Shown here: piece after piece, positions 12,675-25,227 of the stretch
Numbering within the stretch: the first letter of the stretch is position 1
Layout: every line of letters begins with the position of its first letter
Source: Phaseolus vulgaris
Lineage: Eukaryota; Streptophyta; Magnoliopsida; Fabales; Fabaceae
Length of the DNA: 64,000 nucleotides
NCBI RefSeq assembly: GCF_000499845.2
Contig: NC_023749.2
Span: 14,036,698-14,100,697 of the forward strand
Direction: 5' to 3'
Translations under genes and position numbers: made by a program
Notes under the pieces: model-generated
What the model saw: only the letters and a program-made list of their open reading frames with translations
What the model was told of the DNA's origin: nothing
The model's database searches: none

Positions 12675-13545
12675 TAGAGAAGTTGGGCATAAACCAACAC
12701 ACCAACTATTCTTTCTTTTGGTCTTCTTACAAGATAAATAATTTGGGCTCTCTTTAGGGTTCCAAATAGCAAAGATAGGCTAGAATAATGTGCATTTAGC
12801 ATAATAGGAGGTGTTTTTTATATCATTTTAGCTTGTTTTTAGCCCTTTAGGAAGTGATTTTGACATAGTTTCTAGAAGGACAAGCCTAGGGTGCGGGTTT
12901 GACTTAGTCAAACCCTAAGGCTGCCCCTTTTTTAGTGTTTCTCATCCTACCTCTCATGCTTTTTCTCCAAGGCTCCTTCACCCATAAATAGGAGGTCTCC
13001 CTCATTGTATTTACAAGTTGAATTTGAATGAAGTAAAGAAACTCTGCACAAATTGTGTAAGCTCTTAATGAGGCCTATGTCCTCTTAGGTTTGAGGTCTT
13101 ATCTTGAGTGATTGGAAAGCTCTCAAGTGGCGGCCGACACACTCATCTTGGAGCACATCACCCTCCAAGTGGCGTAACATTTCTCACCCACATCCATAAG
13201 TTTTCTCATTCCATTTTCCTTCCATTTCTCCATTCCATTTATGTTCTTATCTCTTTTTCTCTTAATTATTGTTCTCGGTTTTGACCTCATGAATATGAGT
13301 ATGGTGCATCATTTGGGAGTCTATGTCCACCATTGATGTTAACCTTACCCCCTTTTCAATTCCGCAATTCCATTTTGTTCTCACCATATCTTGTTTTTCA
13401 TCTTTGCCTTCACACTTACTTAACCATTTGGTTAAGCTCGTGTTCAGTGAGAATTTTCCTTAGGTCATCACCTCTAATTGTTAAAATCTCAATCTTAAGT
13501 AAAGTGTCACATCTAAAAATGGTTAAATCTAAAATCAAATCACAT
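12675..13545. mobile_element. Nested insertion within the 5' LTR of element C
   Basis: This block is absent from the 3' LTR: the partner passes from the TTTAGGTTTCA region to the TCAGAATGA region in about 120 bases. It is less AT-rich than its surroundings, with segments such as AGTGGCGGCCGACACACTC and CTTGGAGCACATCACCCTCC. Its look is that of a solo LTR or TRIM, but no matching ends or target duplication could be fixed. Edges are within about 20 bases. Confidence 0.6.
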
Positions 13546-14326
13546 CAACCTCCTTCATCAGAATGATGAACAGAGACCACCACTAGATTTTTGGCAATGG
13601 ATAAAGTAATAGTGCTCGATTAGAATTTGGATTAGAATAAGTTCATTTTTGCTCATTCTTTCTTTGAGTCAGTTTTTGAGTTTTAGTGTTTACTTAAGTA
13701 GATGTGATTGCATGTGATGTTTATAGTTTCAGAGTCCTAGTGAAATGTTTGGATCATTAATCAGGAGTTTGTAGTGCAAGTTAAGTTATCCCTGTGCTAT
13801 TTAGGAGTTGAAGTTCTTTGTGAGTATGCCTACTTCTAATTAGGTAAGGAAAGCTAGTTTTACTTTTCAATATAACCTTAGATTAGAAGATCCAGATGTT
13901 AAGGTAACATGGTCACAAACTTCAATTTTCTTCCAAGGTTTTTATTGAGTAAATTAAAGTATTTTAATTTTAATTAAATGTGAAAGTATAGAGATGATAA
14001 ATTTTTTTAATTTGGTAAATTTCAATGTTGATTGTGATGTGAACAACTTCTTGAATGTGTTTGAATTGTAGTATAAATCACTTGAAATATAAAAATTACC
14101 AAATGTTGGTTGTTTGAAATTGGATTTGAATTTCAATGAATTTGATTTAGAAATTATGAATGTATAGATATGTAGCTTCAAACATGACTTCAATAAGAGT
14201 ACTTGTCCAACTCCGAGCAAGGTAACATCATTTCATTCTGATATGTTTTATAAAATACAAGTTTGAGTATAAGTTTTTGGTGAAATCTTGAAAGATATCA
14301 GTTTTGTGTGTTTTATTTATGCTAAT

Positions 14327-14610
14327 TTCACTCAAGCGATAGATTTTCTCTTAAGCGAAAGATATGCGATCAAGCTAGATTAGGACAGTAAAATTCACCT
14401 TGCTCCTCGGGTCCATTTTCTCTTAAGCAAAAATGAAGTGAAAAATTGGCTTGCTCTCGAGTCTATTTTCACTCAACCAAAGGGATTCTCGCTCCAGTGA
14501 AAATAGTACTGGAACTGGACCTGTTCTCAACCTCATTTTTGCTTAAGCGATGAAATTTTCGCTCAAGAGAGTCCATTTTCGGTTAAGCTAAATTATTTTT
14601 GCTCAAGCTA
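14327..14610. repeat. Cluster of CGCTCAAGCG-like palindromic motifs
   Basis: About nine degenerate copies of a TTTTCGCTCAAGCGA-like word occur (for example near 14327, 14344, 14416, 14466, 14487, 14533, 14555, 14576 and 14595). The core CGCTcaAGCG is self-complementary. The 3' LTR of the same element has only about three copies near 20160-20215. Confidence 0.7.
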
Positions 14611-15487
14611 AAAAAGTTTAAAAAGTTAAAAAAAAAATCAAACTTTGAAAATTTCTTTTGGTATAATATTTTATAATTATTTATTGATTTAATTAAATTT
14701 TATGATTTTTTTATGTATGTAATTGAAAATAATTAGTTATGTGTTTGTGACTTTTAGATACCCTTTGATTAATTTAAAAATATAAACTGTTATGTAATTG
14801 AATGATGTACTAAGTATAGTATTATATATGAATTATGTAAAATTATGATTGAGACATAGTGTTTTCAGGAAAGAAAATGTCGGGTTGAGATTATGAGAAA
14901 GTGCATTGACTATGGAATCATCTAGAATAAGGTATTTTGATTTTCCTAGTATATTGGAATCATCTAGATGAAAATTACTAGGTCTTGAGAGTCGAAGGAG
15001 GTTCATATGATTTTGTCTTTGATTTGAAAAATAATTTGATATGGCAGGTCATATGACTTTACCTTGTCATATAAACTGATTTGATATTGAGATTTTTAAG
15101 TGCATAATTGTGTGGATTTCATAGTGAGGTAGTATGACAAGGACAAATCTCTAAGTCTAAGTCAAGTATATATGTTTGTTGGTCAGTGGACTTTTGATAT
15201 GAAAAATATTGACTGCTTTATTAAAATGTAATTAATGTATGGAAAGTTATGAATTACATATTTGTGATTAAGAGGTACAATTATGTTGAAAAAACTTTGA
15301 AACTCTAGGTTGGCCTACTTTCCGTTTTGTGTTTGTTTTAAAATCTGTGATGACATTGAGAACTCTAAAGATGATGTTACAAGTGGTAGAACTCCACATT
15401 GAGAAGATGGAGTGATCTACATTTATATTTTTGCTGGTTTGATTTTTGATATATTATTTAGGTGATGTAACTAAGGATGTTATATTT

Positions 15488-15503
15488 AATAGTATAAGAG
15501 CAG
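15488..15503 (+). promoter_or_regulatory. Primer-binding site of element C, degenerate
   Basis: Immediately after the 5' LTR the sequence AATAGTATAAGAGCAG resembles the TGGTATAAGAGCA primer-binding sites of plant chromoviruses, with mutations at the 5' side. Confidence 0.55.
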
Positions 15504-16799
15504 TTCATCCCTAGGATGATATAAGGGTAGTAGGTTCATTGTGTTTCTTCTGTTTATAGATATTTGTTTGAGTCTAAATTAAAAGGATATAGTGAAAAAT
15601 TTGTAAATGAATGTTTGAAAATGGTTTTTGAAACAATGTTTGAACTTGAATTAAATGTATTTCTTAATAAAAAAAATAAAAGTATTAAGAATGAAAGAAT
15701 CTTGGTCAAGTGTAAGGGTGCACAATCATAACTAAATCAAGATGATTTTCTATCTTAATTCTAAAAGTTTAATGTTGAGCATATGTTTAATTCTTGTGTG
15801 ATATGTTTTATGTTATTAAGTGTTTGTTTATTGATTTGAAAGTTGTTTATTAGATTAATAGTTTTATACCAATAATTGTTTTGATATAGTACTTTTATAT
15901 GTTATAGGTGTTTTATTATTATTGATGAACTCAAATTCTAATTGAATTTGAGACACTTACATTTGAAGGATCTAGATATTATCTTTTGGATGAATTGATT
16001 ATTTGTAAATTTAATTCTTATAGCTTGGGGAATAGAAAAAAAATATTTCAAGATCAAGAGATATAAAATGGACAGTTACCCAACAAACATGGAGTGAGTT
16101 GCAAGTTAGAGTTATTGGTACCATGGTTCAATTTCAAATATACATAAGTTTTGACAATACATAAGTAGTATGTTGCTAGTTAAAGATTTAAACATTTGTT
16201 TCCAGAGGGAGCGTCAAGGTTAAGTTCCAAGATGAAAGTAGGAATATTCTTTGATCTAGTGCTTGAACGATGTTAATAAAATGACATATTATAAGATGGA
16301 TCTAGCTATATAATAAAGCTTACAAGTAAATTGAAGATTTGATGGAGAAAATAATTTACCAGATCAAGTATTTCATCCTAAGAAGCATCAATGATATTGG
16401 TATAGAAGAAAGATGAGATGTATTGTGGTTAGATTATTGTTGGGTAAATGAAGTTTTTGAAAGGCAATAGACAAAGAAATTGTTTGGAAAAGAGCAAAGG
16501 TTTAGGGCATGATGGATGTTGTATAACTGATAGATATATGAAAGAATCGTATGATTTAGATTCAACACACTCATTTGTGTCAAGTATGTGTGTGGATGAG
16601 CTAGATGTTATTCAAGGGATGGATTGACTATTCGTCAATCACATTCTCATAGATTCAGCGGAAGGTAGTGTTTCCAAACTCCAAGGAATTAGAGTTTATG
16701 TCTACTCAACAAATTTGGAGTGAGTTAAAAAGGGGAACAAGATGTTTCTTAATCTAGACTCATATGTAAATTAATGATGAAAACAAAAAGTGAGAAATA
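15504..16799 (+). pseudogene. Element C leader and gag region, unreadable
   Basis: By position this should encode gag and protease. No reading frame or diagnostic motif (knuckle, DSG/DTG) survives, and stops are dense in all frames. It is recorded only because the flanking LTR, PBS and RT fix what it once was. Confidence 0.4.
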
Positions 16800-17720
16800 T
16801 ACTAGTGATGGGGAAGTTTATCGATGTGTTTCTAGATGAAGTTGCAGGATTTCCTCTGTAGAGAAAAGTAGTTCTTCATTGATCTAGTGCTTGGAGTTGG
16901 ACCAATATCAATGAGAACTTATAGAATGGCCCCAATTGAGTTGACTGAACTGAAGAAAACAAATTAGAGAGTTGCTAGAGAAACATCTGAGGATAATTTT
17001 GGAGATTTTAAGGGAGAAATAATTGTATGTTAAAGTTTTCTAAGCGTGAGTTTTGGTTGAAGGAAGTGAACTTCTTATGACATGTGATATCAACTAAGGG
17101 AATCTCAGTAGATTCAGCCAAGGTGAAAGGAATTCTTCAATGTGAATACCTTAAGACAGTTATCGAGGTAAGGAGTTTTATGGGTATAATTAAATACTAT
17201 AAGAGGTACATTGAAGATTATTTTAAGGTAGCAACACCTTTGACACAGTTAACTCGCAAGGATCAAAATTTTACTTGGAATTGGAAGGTGCGAGCTTAGT
17301 TTTAGAGAAGTGAAGAGGAGATTCACTAATTCTCCAATGTTGGTAATTCCTGATAGAGAAAAACCTTTTGTTGTTTACTTTGATGTCTCCCATAAGATAT
17401 TATACTGTGTTTTGATGTAGGAGGAGAAAGTAGTGACTTGTACTTCAAAGTATCTCAAAGTTCATGAGAGAAATTATACTACTCATGACTTAGAGTTAGT
17501 AGTTGTGGTTTTTCTTTGAAGATATGAACACATTAATTATAGGAAGCTCTGTTTCAGGTGTTTAGTAACAATGAAAGTTTGAAGTATTTATTTGATCAGA
17601 AAATAACTTAATATGAGACAAAAAAATATAAATAGAGTTTTTGAAGGATTTGTATTTTTAGTTAATGTACCATTAGGGAATGCTAATGTAGTTGCAAATG
17701 ATCTGAGTAAACCCTAAATC
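16800..17720 (+). pseudogene. Element C reverse transcriptase and RNase H remnants
   Basis: Near 16830-16990 there are remnants of the RT N-terminus (a DEVAGFPL-like segment and ELTELKK). The translation then jumps to the RT connection region at 17040-17299 (FWLKEV, HVISTKGISVDSAKVKGIL, RSFMGIIKYYKRYIE). The palm with the Y-x-D-D active site lies in the missing interval, so it has been deleted. RNase H sequence follows to about 17720 with stops (a VYFDVSH start, then ERNYTTHDLELVVVVF). Neither activity could be produced. Confidence 0.8.
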
Positions 17721-17939
17721 AGTTCAAGAGTTAACCATGATTATTGAAGAACAAAAATTGATTGAGCAGTTTAGAGATCTGAAATTGGCGGTAAAATTTA
17801 ATGTTAATCATATTAGTTATGGTAAGTTAACCATAACTAATAATTTCCTTGGAATGATCAAAGAAAATAAATTAGAGGATCTTAAACTGAAGCGTACTAT
17901 TGAGGGTACATATTAGACTAAATATTTTATGATAGGAGA

Positions 17940-19260
17940 AAATGAGATGTTGAGATTAAGGGGCAAGATATGTACACCTATAAGCGAAGAGCTTAAAAAA
18001 TTGATAGGGGGAGAGTCATCAAAGTCCTCTTAGTTTACACCTAGGTATGAATAAGATGTAGATTTGAAGAAATTCTTTTGGTGGTCAGGCATGGCGAAAA
18101 ATATAGTTCAATATGTTGTTGCATGTCTAACATGTCAGGAAGGAAAAGTAGAGCATAAGAAGATCAATAGATTGCTACAGCAGTTAGATATTCCTGAGTA
18201 GAAATGAGATAACATTGTTATGGATTATTGTTAACATTTTGCCAAGATTAGTAAGGGGTCATGATGCAGTCGAGTAATAGTTGACTAAATGACAAGAGTG
18301 TTCAATTCCTTCTAGTTAATTTAAGGATATCAATGACCAAGTTGGCATAGTTGTATATCAAATAGATTGTGAGACTACATGTAGTGCCTTATAGTATTGT
18401 GTTTGATAAAGATCTCATGTTTACCTCTCGGTTTTGGCAGACTCTACAAAATTCCTTGGGAACTAGATTGAGCTATACATATCTTCCTAAAAAAGATGGG
18501 CATTCTGAGAGAATGATCCAATATTTATAAGATTTCTTAAGGATTTGTGTATTGGATCATCTAGTTAGTTTAGATGAAATGTTATCTCTGGTGGATTTTA
18601 CATCTAATAATAACTATCATGCAAGTATTGGAATGGCAACATATGAAGCTTGGTATGGGAGGAAGTGCATAACTCCTTTATGTTGGAGTAAGGATGGTGA
18701 GACAGTCTTGGTTGGGCCAGAGTTACTTCAGTAGACCACTGAAAAGGTAAAACAAATTCAGGAGAGAATGAAAGCTTCTCAGAGTAGGCAATAATATTAT
18801 GTAGATTAGAAGATAAAATCATTGGAGTTTGGAGTTGAAGACCTTGTATTCCTGAGAGTAACACCTATCAAGGGTGTAGGATGAGCTATCAGATCAAAAA
18901 AGTTATCTCTTAATTTTGTTGGACCTTATCATATTTTGAGAAAGATAGGTCTAGTAGCTTATGAATTGGCTTTGAACCCTCAGTTAGAAAACCTACATAA
19001 TGTATTTCACGTGTCTTAACTTAGGAAGAATATATCTTATCCTAGTCATGTGTTGGAGGTGATTGATGTGCAAGTCAAGAAGAACTTATCTTTTGAGATT
19101 AGACCAATTTGGATTAAAGATCATTAGAGTAAAAAAAACTCAGACAATATCATCAATATGTTGAAAGCGTTGTGGGATGCCAAGTTTGGTGATTCAACTT
19201 GGGAAATGGAAGAAATCATGAGAGAAGCCTGTCCCTATCTCGTTTCTGGTAAATGAATTT
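17940..19260 (+). pseudogene. Element C integrase with chromodomain-like tail
   Basis: The zinc-binding segment is near 18060-18150 (WWSGMAKNIVQYVVACLTCQ). The catalytic core appears at 18380-18560 (VFDKDLMFTSRFWQTLQ with the second Asp, then a KKDGHSERM segment carrying the Glu). The 18552-18734 stretch holds YEAWYGRKC, a signature of gypsy integrase C-terminal parts, followed by FVGPYHILRKIG and LHNVFHVS. The last 150 bases give VLWDAKFGDSTWEMEE, matching the chromodomain-like tail of Tekay/Del-type chromoviruses, which is thought to guide insertion to heterochromatin. Stops recur throughout. Confidence 0.82.
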
Positions 19261-19280
19261 TCAATGACAAATTTTTTTCT

Positions 19281-19292
19281 TGTTGGGGAGAA
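19281..19292 (+). promoter_or_regulatory. Polypurine tract of element C
   Basis: TGTTGGGGAGAA immediately precedes the TG of the 3' LTR, the expected place for plus-strand priming. Confidence 0.6.
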
Positions 19293-21138
19293 TGTAAGGA
19301 CCTAGAAAATACCATTAAAATAGAAATAATATAATTAAAATAACAACTGAATATTTTTATTATTAAAGTAAAAAGTGTATATAAATAGAAAAAATAGTTA
19401 TTTAGGTTTCATTTTAATATAACCACTAGTTCTCTAAAAATTATTATTTTTTCCTCATCTGCCTTCTCTCTAAGATTATGACCACCTCTTTTATCAGAAT
19501 GAAAATCATAGACCACCACTAGGTTCGATGCAGTGAGTAGAGTAATAATGCTCAATCAGAATTTGTAAGTTCATATTTGCTCATTTTATCCTTTGAGTTA
19601 GTTTTGAGTTTTAATGTTTACCTTAGTAGATGTGATTTCATGTGATGTGTATAGTTTCAATATTACTTCTTGTTAGTTCAGAGTTCTAGTGATATGTTTG
19701 GTTCATTGATTAAGACTCTGTGGTGCTAGTTAAGTTATCCCTATGCTCTTTAGGAGTTGAAACTCTTTGCGAGTACGCTTACTAATCAGGTAAGGGAAAA
19801 TATTTTTACTTTTCATTATAACCTTAGGTTAGAAGATTTGGATGTGAAGGTGAAGTGGTCACAAGCTTAAATTTTCTTCCAAGGTTTGTTATTGAGTAAA
19901 TTAGAGTATTTTGATTGAAATTGAATGTGAAGTATAAAGATGATAGATTTTGTTGATTTGGTAAATTTCATGTTGATTGTGATATGAACAAGTTTTTGAA
20001 TGTGTCTGAACTGTACTATGAATCACTTGAAATGTAAACATTACTGAATGTTGGTTTGTTGAAATTGGATTTGAATATGAAGGGTTTTGGTTTAGAAATT
20101 ATGAATGTATAGATATGTAGGTTGACATAGGGGTTCAACTCGAACTATTCTCGACCTCATTTTCGCTCAAGCGAGGCCATTCTTATTCAAGCTAAGATTA
20201 TTTTTACTCAAGCTAAAAAAAGTAATTTAAAAAAAAACAAATTCAAACTCTGAAATTTCGTTTTGAAATACTATTTTATTATCGTTTATTGTTTCAATTA
20301 AATTTTATGTAATTTTTTATATATACGTAATTGAAAACAACTAGTTATGTGTTTATGTGATTTTTAGATATCCTTGTATTATTTTAAAAATATAAATTGT
20401 TGTGTAGTTTAATGATGTATTGATTTGTAGTATTAGATATGATTTGTGTGAAAATTCGAGACAGTATTTTCATGAAAGGAAATACTATGTTGATATTGTT
20501 AGGATGTGCATTAATTAGGGATTAGTTTAGAAGGAGATATCTTCACTCTCCTGGTGTATTAGAATCAGATAGATGAAGAATATCGGGTGTTGAATGTCGA
20601 AGGATGTTCTTATGATTTTGTTTGTAGTTTTGAAAAATAATCTGGTCTGACAGGTCATAGGAATTAATCATGTCATATGAGGTAACCTAATATGGAGTAT
20701 TTTTTGTGCATATAACTTTGTGGATTTCATAGTGAGGTAGTATAATAGATGCAAATATCTAAGTCTAAGTCAATGCACAAGTCTTTTGGAAGTAGAGTCA
20801 AGTGTCTATGTATGTTAGTTAGTGAATTTCTGACACGAAGAATATTGATTATGAATTATTTATAGACACTTGGCTGCTTTGTTAAAACATAATGTATGGA
20901 AAGTGATGAATTACATATTTGTAATTGAAAGCTACAATTATGTTGGAAATTTTGAAACACTAGCTTACCCTACTTTCTGTTTTGTGTTTATTTTAAAATA
21001 TGTGATTATCGTGTGTTACATAGGAGCAAATGCTGATGGTAAAACTCTACATTGAACAGATGAAGTGAACTACATTTATGTTTTTGTTTGTTTAGTTTTG
21101 TATATATTATTTATGTTGATGTAACTAGGGATGCTACA
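19293..21138 (+). repeat. 3' LTR of element C
   Basis: It runs TGTAAGGACC...GATGCTACA, 1846 bp, and is similar to the 5' LTR along its length apart from the 5' insertion and motif expansion. Many substitutions separate the two, so the insertion is not recent. Confidence 0.85.
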
Positions 21139-21142
21139 TATA

Positions 21143-21392
21143 CACTAAAATCTTAAGCCCTAAAAAACCTAATTAGCTACCAATTAATTTAGATTCTAAA
21201 GTTGGTAGCTAAAATATTGGTAGCTAATTGACATCAATTTAGAAACTAGTTTATATATGTTTTATTAATAATAAAAACTACTTTAGATACCAATAATTTT
21301 TTAGTCTCTAAAATAATGTCTAATTTAATGAATATAATAACTAATTATATTTTGTATCTAAATTTAATTTCTATTTTATAATTTTTTTAGTG
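21143..21392. mobile_element. CACTA-type MITE, degraded
   Basis: Starts CACTAAAATC and ends TTTTTTTAGTG, with internal words shared with the better copies at 22500 and 48919 (TTGGTAGCTAA, ATTTAGAAACTAG, TTTTAGTCTCTAAAAT). It begins 4 bases after the end of the element C LTR. Confidence 0.65.
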
Positions 21393-21949
21393 TTACTTAT
21401 CCAAACCATAGTTTGAATGTCTAACTTCCAATGGAGAGATAATTAACATTATGTCTCCCTCATTTAAGCACTACACATCAATTAAGTAATATCACTTGAG
21501 TAGTATGACTTCTTACATTAAACTACTCACTTCCAAAATCCACATGGAGTCCTTATCATTGCAATCCCCAAAAATTAAACCTATATAATCAATATCTTCA
21601 TTTGTTCAATTGTGGTAAAAAAAAACCTATTTCTCAATTGATTTAATAAGGGAATGAATTAAGAATCTTATTTCAAAATTTTGATATATCCTTCATTACC
21701 TCCTTAAACATGTGCTCAAATTATGGAAAGAATAAATGATTAATTTACAATTTTAAAGAGAGTGTATAAAGTTTAGATTTATAGGAAGGTATAATTAATA
21801 GAAAATGAAGAATTAATTATTTTAAACTTATTTATAAGCTCTTCTATAACCACTCATTAGTCGTTTAATTTAAACTCTAGTATCAATCTTAAATAAACTT
21901 GGTCTTACATATGTATTAATTTCATTTTAAACCTGGTTAGAAATATATA

Positions 21950-21995
<46 letters not shown>

Positions 21996-22499
21996 TAATA
22001 AATTTTAGGGTAAAATATGTAATATAAAAAATACAATAGTTAAAAAATATATTTAAATTAGTCAATCCATAAATAAAATTTATGACTTTAACTCTGAAAT
22101 TATAGTTGCTCTAATATTTATTTTATCAATAAAATTCAATCTATATTAAATATCATGTCAGCATGTTTCTATTTGTAATTTTATTAATGCAATTCTCCAA
22201 ATATTTATAATTTAACAATTTGATGAAACAATTGTTAGCTATATAGTTTTTAACTACCAGCTTAAATTTGAGTTACTTTTGGTATCGAAACTACAATTAG
22301 CCATTAGCTAATATTTTATCCTATGCAATACACATCATATATATTTTATTTATGTAATACACTATATATCATTAATCTAAGTATAATTTTTATATGTAAA
22401 AAAATATTACTAATTTTTTTATTAAACATATTAGGTATCATTTAAAGTTTTCATATCTCACACTCTTATCCCAAAATTTCAACCATTATCGCTTACCTT
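21393..22499. other. AT-rich intergenic DNA with microsatellites
   Basis: No coding signal. An (AT)n tract at 21943-21967 runs into an (AAT)n tract to about 21990. Confidence 0.6.
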
Positions 22500-22947
22500 C
22501 ACTACATGAAAATCATTAAATAGCAACCAAATTTAAAGACAAAAAAATAATTAGTCACTACATTGACTAAATTAGATACTATTTTAGAGACTAAAAAGTT
22601 ATATCTATCTAAAGTGGTTATTATTAAAAAAAATTATACAATAGTTTCTAAATTGGTAGCTAAATTAGCTACCAAGGTTTTAACTACAAATATTTTAGAT
22701 TCTAAATTAGTTTCTAAAAGATTAGTAGAGACTAATTTAGAATACAAAGTAGTAAGTAGATAAGACCTTGGTAGCTAATAGTTAGATATCAATTTAGAAA
22801 CTATTTTATCAATTTGTATTAATAATAGAAACTACTTTAGATATCAATCATTTTTTTAGTTTATAAAATGGTATATAGTTTACTTAAATAGTAACCAATT
22901 ATTTTGATCTCTAAAACTGATTTTTATTTAATAATTTTCTTGTAGTG
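22500..22947. mobile_element. CACTA-type MITE, near full length
   Basis: Begins CACTACATGAAAATCATTAA and ends with the inverted counterpart TTAATAATTTTCTTGTAGTG, the terminal inverted repeat typical of plant CACTA (En/Spm) elements. There is no transposase. The interior repeats words such as TAGCTACCAAGG and ATTTAGAAACT on both strands. Flanking triplets are CTT and CAT, two of three matching the 3-bp duplication the superfamily makes. Confidence 0.82.
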
Positions 22948-24856
22948 CATGTACACATTCATAAAAGAAGAAAACAAAAGAACAAGAAGATACAAAAAGT
23001 CAAATCAAACATATGCTAAAGAGAACAATACCAACTAAGAAGGTTTACAAAATGTAAACTTTGAGAGGTTATTGCGCTTATTATTAACCTCAACATTAGT
23101 AAGATGATCAACACGTTACGAAATATGTGAAACACACTAACATCTAAAGTAGAACAAATCTTTCTCATTCTATTGCAACCAAAATCTAGAAAAATTATTA
23201 TCCTTGAAAATCTTCACAATAAGAATAACAATGTTCAACTCAACATTTAATGTATTTCGAATTCCAATATAAACAAGAAAAATTACTAATATATTCTTCT
23301 TTGTTATTCTGAAAGATACCTCTACTAGTAGTATAACTCAAATTGCCTCTAGTAGTACCATAAACATTAATCCTAACACATCTTGAAGAAAACATAAATC
23401 AATTCACCTGCTAAATTTGAGAAATTTAAAGAATATGGAATGTGTTTTGTTTTAATTTGAATGTCAAAGAACTTTAAAATATACATGAGAATAATATTTA
23501 TTATACATATTCTAAATTTACTTTTATTTTGAATATACCACTTAACCAAATAAAAGCATAATCGAATTGAATAATTTTATGATTTCTAGAATTTCAAATA
23601 ATCCAAACAATATAAATAATAACAAATCTTACTATATAAGTAATTACAAATCTTATTTCTTGAAAGATAAAAACTACAAGAAAAAAAATAAAAAATAATA
23701 ATATCATCAATAGAAGATGAATAAGAGAGAAAAATCTTATAAATGAAATTCCAAAACCTTTTAGAATAATTACAATCAAAGAAGAAGTGATCATCACTCT
23801 TCTACTCTACATTTTACTATTTTTTTGTTATTCTATAACATATATATATTTAAAATTATTGACTTTTATAAATTTGAGTTATATAAGATATTTTTCTTCT
23901 GATAATGCATGAAATAAAATAAGCTTTTTTTATTAACTAAAATCAAATTAACAAGTAGTAATGGGATGAAATATTAGTTTGGTGTTATAAGTTATGTAAT
24001 TTTTTGACATTGTCGTCGGTGTATGTCAGTCCAATCGTTTTAATGAATTTAAAAATGAAAAAAAAAATCCAAAAAAAAAAAAACTCTTTTTTAGTGTCTG
24101 TTATAAAGATGCCGTTTATTATGAAGAAACCATTTTGACCCGTTTGTTATAGTCTTTTTTCTCTTTTTTTTACAATGGTCACAATAAAATTAGAATTTAC
24201 ATTTTTTTATTTCCTGAAAAAGTGTGTAAAAATTCTATTTCAAACAATATTAGTTTCTAAAAGAGATATACGCGAAATGCAAAAAAATAAAGAGGGGCCT
24301 TGAGATATTGTATTATAATTGATCTCAATTATTTTAATACTCTCGCACTTTACATGAATCATGACATTGGCAAATAGGGTCCATAGTGCATAAAAATACA
24401 AATACAAAATAGGTCCCACACACTATAATATATTTTTACTTTATGTATGTATTTAAAAGAATATTAAAGTATTGGTTTTCCATTCCTTTATATAAAGGTT
24501 AAACATTTGGAAGAATATAATACTAAAATATTGAACAAAGTAGTCCAGTGATATTAATTTTTTATTTTATTCTTTACTTTTTTTCACTCTTGTTTATTTC
24601 AGTAGTTTTTTGTGTCTCCACTACTATTTGATTTAGTAAGTTTTCTTAACCATTAGATAACAGTGTATTTGATTTGATGAAGAAAACCTAATTAGATATC
24701 TATTAGTAGAAAATTTAAATTCTTTAACATGATATCTTAAATTTTCTATTGAAAACAATAAAACTTTACATCTAAATTGTATATTCAATGGTTAAAACAA
24801 GAAGTAGTGATTGAATTAAAACAATTTCATATCGATAGATGAATATAGATTTTTTA
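22948..24856. other. AT-rich intergenic DNA
   Basis: No gene, repeat family or RNA gene is recognised here; open stretches are short and low in complexity. Confidence 0.5.
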
Positions 24857-24998
24857 ATCATAGAGGCTTTTTTTTATTATTAAAATGGAGTTATTTTTAA
24901 AAAATTATAAATTTGGACAAGTCGTGCAAACTTGACACAGCTTGATATATAAATTTCTTGTCAACTTGACATGATTTTTATAAGAAAATGATAAAAAA

Positions 24999-25220
24999 TG
25001 GTAAGAAGAAGAGATGTTTATTATTCTTATGTGTATTTTACATCACTCATGTATAGGAAATATATAGGAGTTTCTCTCTCCCTAATTACAATCTAATTAG
25101 GTAGGATACTAATCATGAGATTCTATAATTATTAAATTAATTGCATATAATTGGGTACAATATCGTCAAATATTGCATACAATAATTGCATATAATTTGA
25201 TAATTATTATTTCCTTAATA
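24999..25220 (-). repeat. 3' LTR of the second copia element
   Basis: The minus strand has a polypurine tract GAGGGGGAG at 25221-25229 directly after the RNase H stop, and the LTR follows as TATTAAGGAAATAATAATTA. About 220 bp of non-coding sequence follows, with near-repeats of TGCATATAATT and TTGCATACAAT. The outer end is approximate. The first base pair is TA where TG is expected. Confidence 0.6.
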
Positions 25221-25227
25221 CTCCCCC

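Larger units (their letters stand above)
12555..15484 (+). repeat. 5' LTR of element C, enlarged by an insertion
   Basis: It aligns by eye with 19293-21138 at both ends and through 13545-15484. At about 2930 bp it is some 1.1 kb longer than its partner. About 870 bp is explained by an inserted block (12675-13545), and the rest mainly by an expanded run of CGCTCAAGCG-like motifs at 14327-14610. Confidence 0.82.
12555..21138 (+). mobile_element. Ty3/gypsy chromovirus-like retrotransposon (element C)
   Basis: Two direct repeats both begin TGTAAGGACCTAGAAAAT (12555 and 19293) and end in related sequence (GTAACTAAGGATGTTATA, 15484; GTAACTAGGGATGCTACA, 21138). A PBS follows the left one and a purine-rich tract precedes the right one. 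Between them are RT, RNase H, integrase and a chromodomain-like tail in gypsy order. Flanks are TATAA on the left and TATAC on the right, a target duplication with one mismatch. Numerous stops and a deleted RT core show an old, dead copy. Confidence 0.88.

Noticed and set aside
13333..13566. 77-codon open frame
   Set aside because: Falls across the edge of the nested insertion in an LTR; no motif and no conserved neighbour.
23594..23797. 67-codon open frame with hydrophobic residues on the minus strand
   Set aside because: Low-complexity A/T-rich DNA; Ile/Phe/Leu runs are expected by composition.
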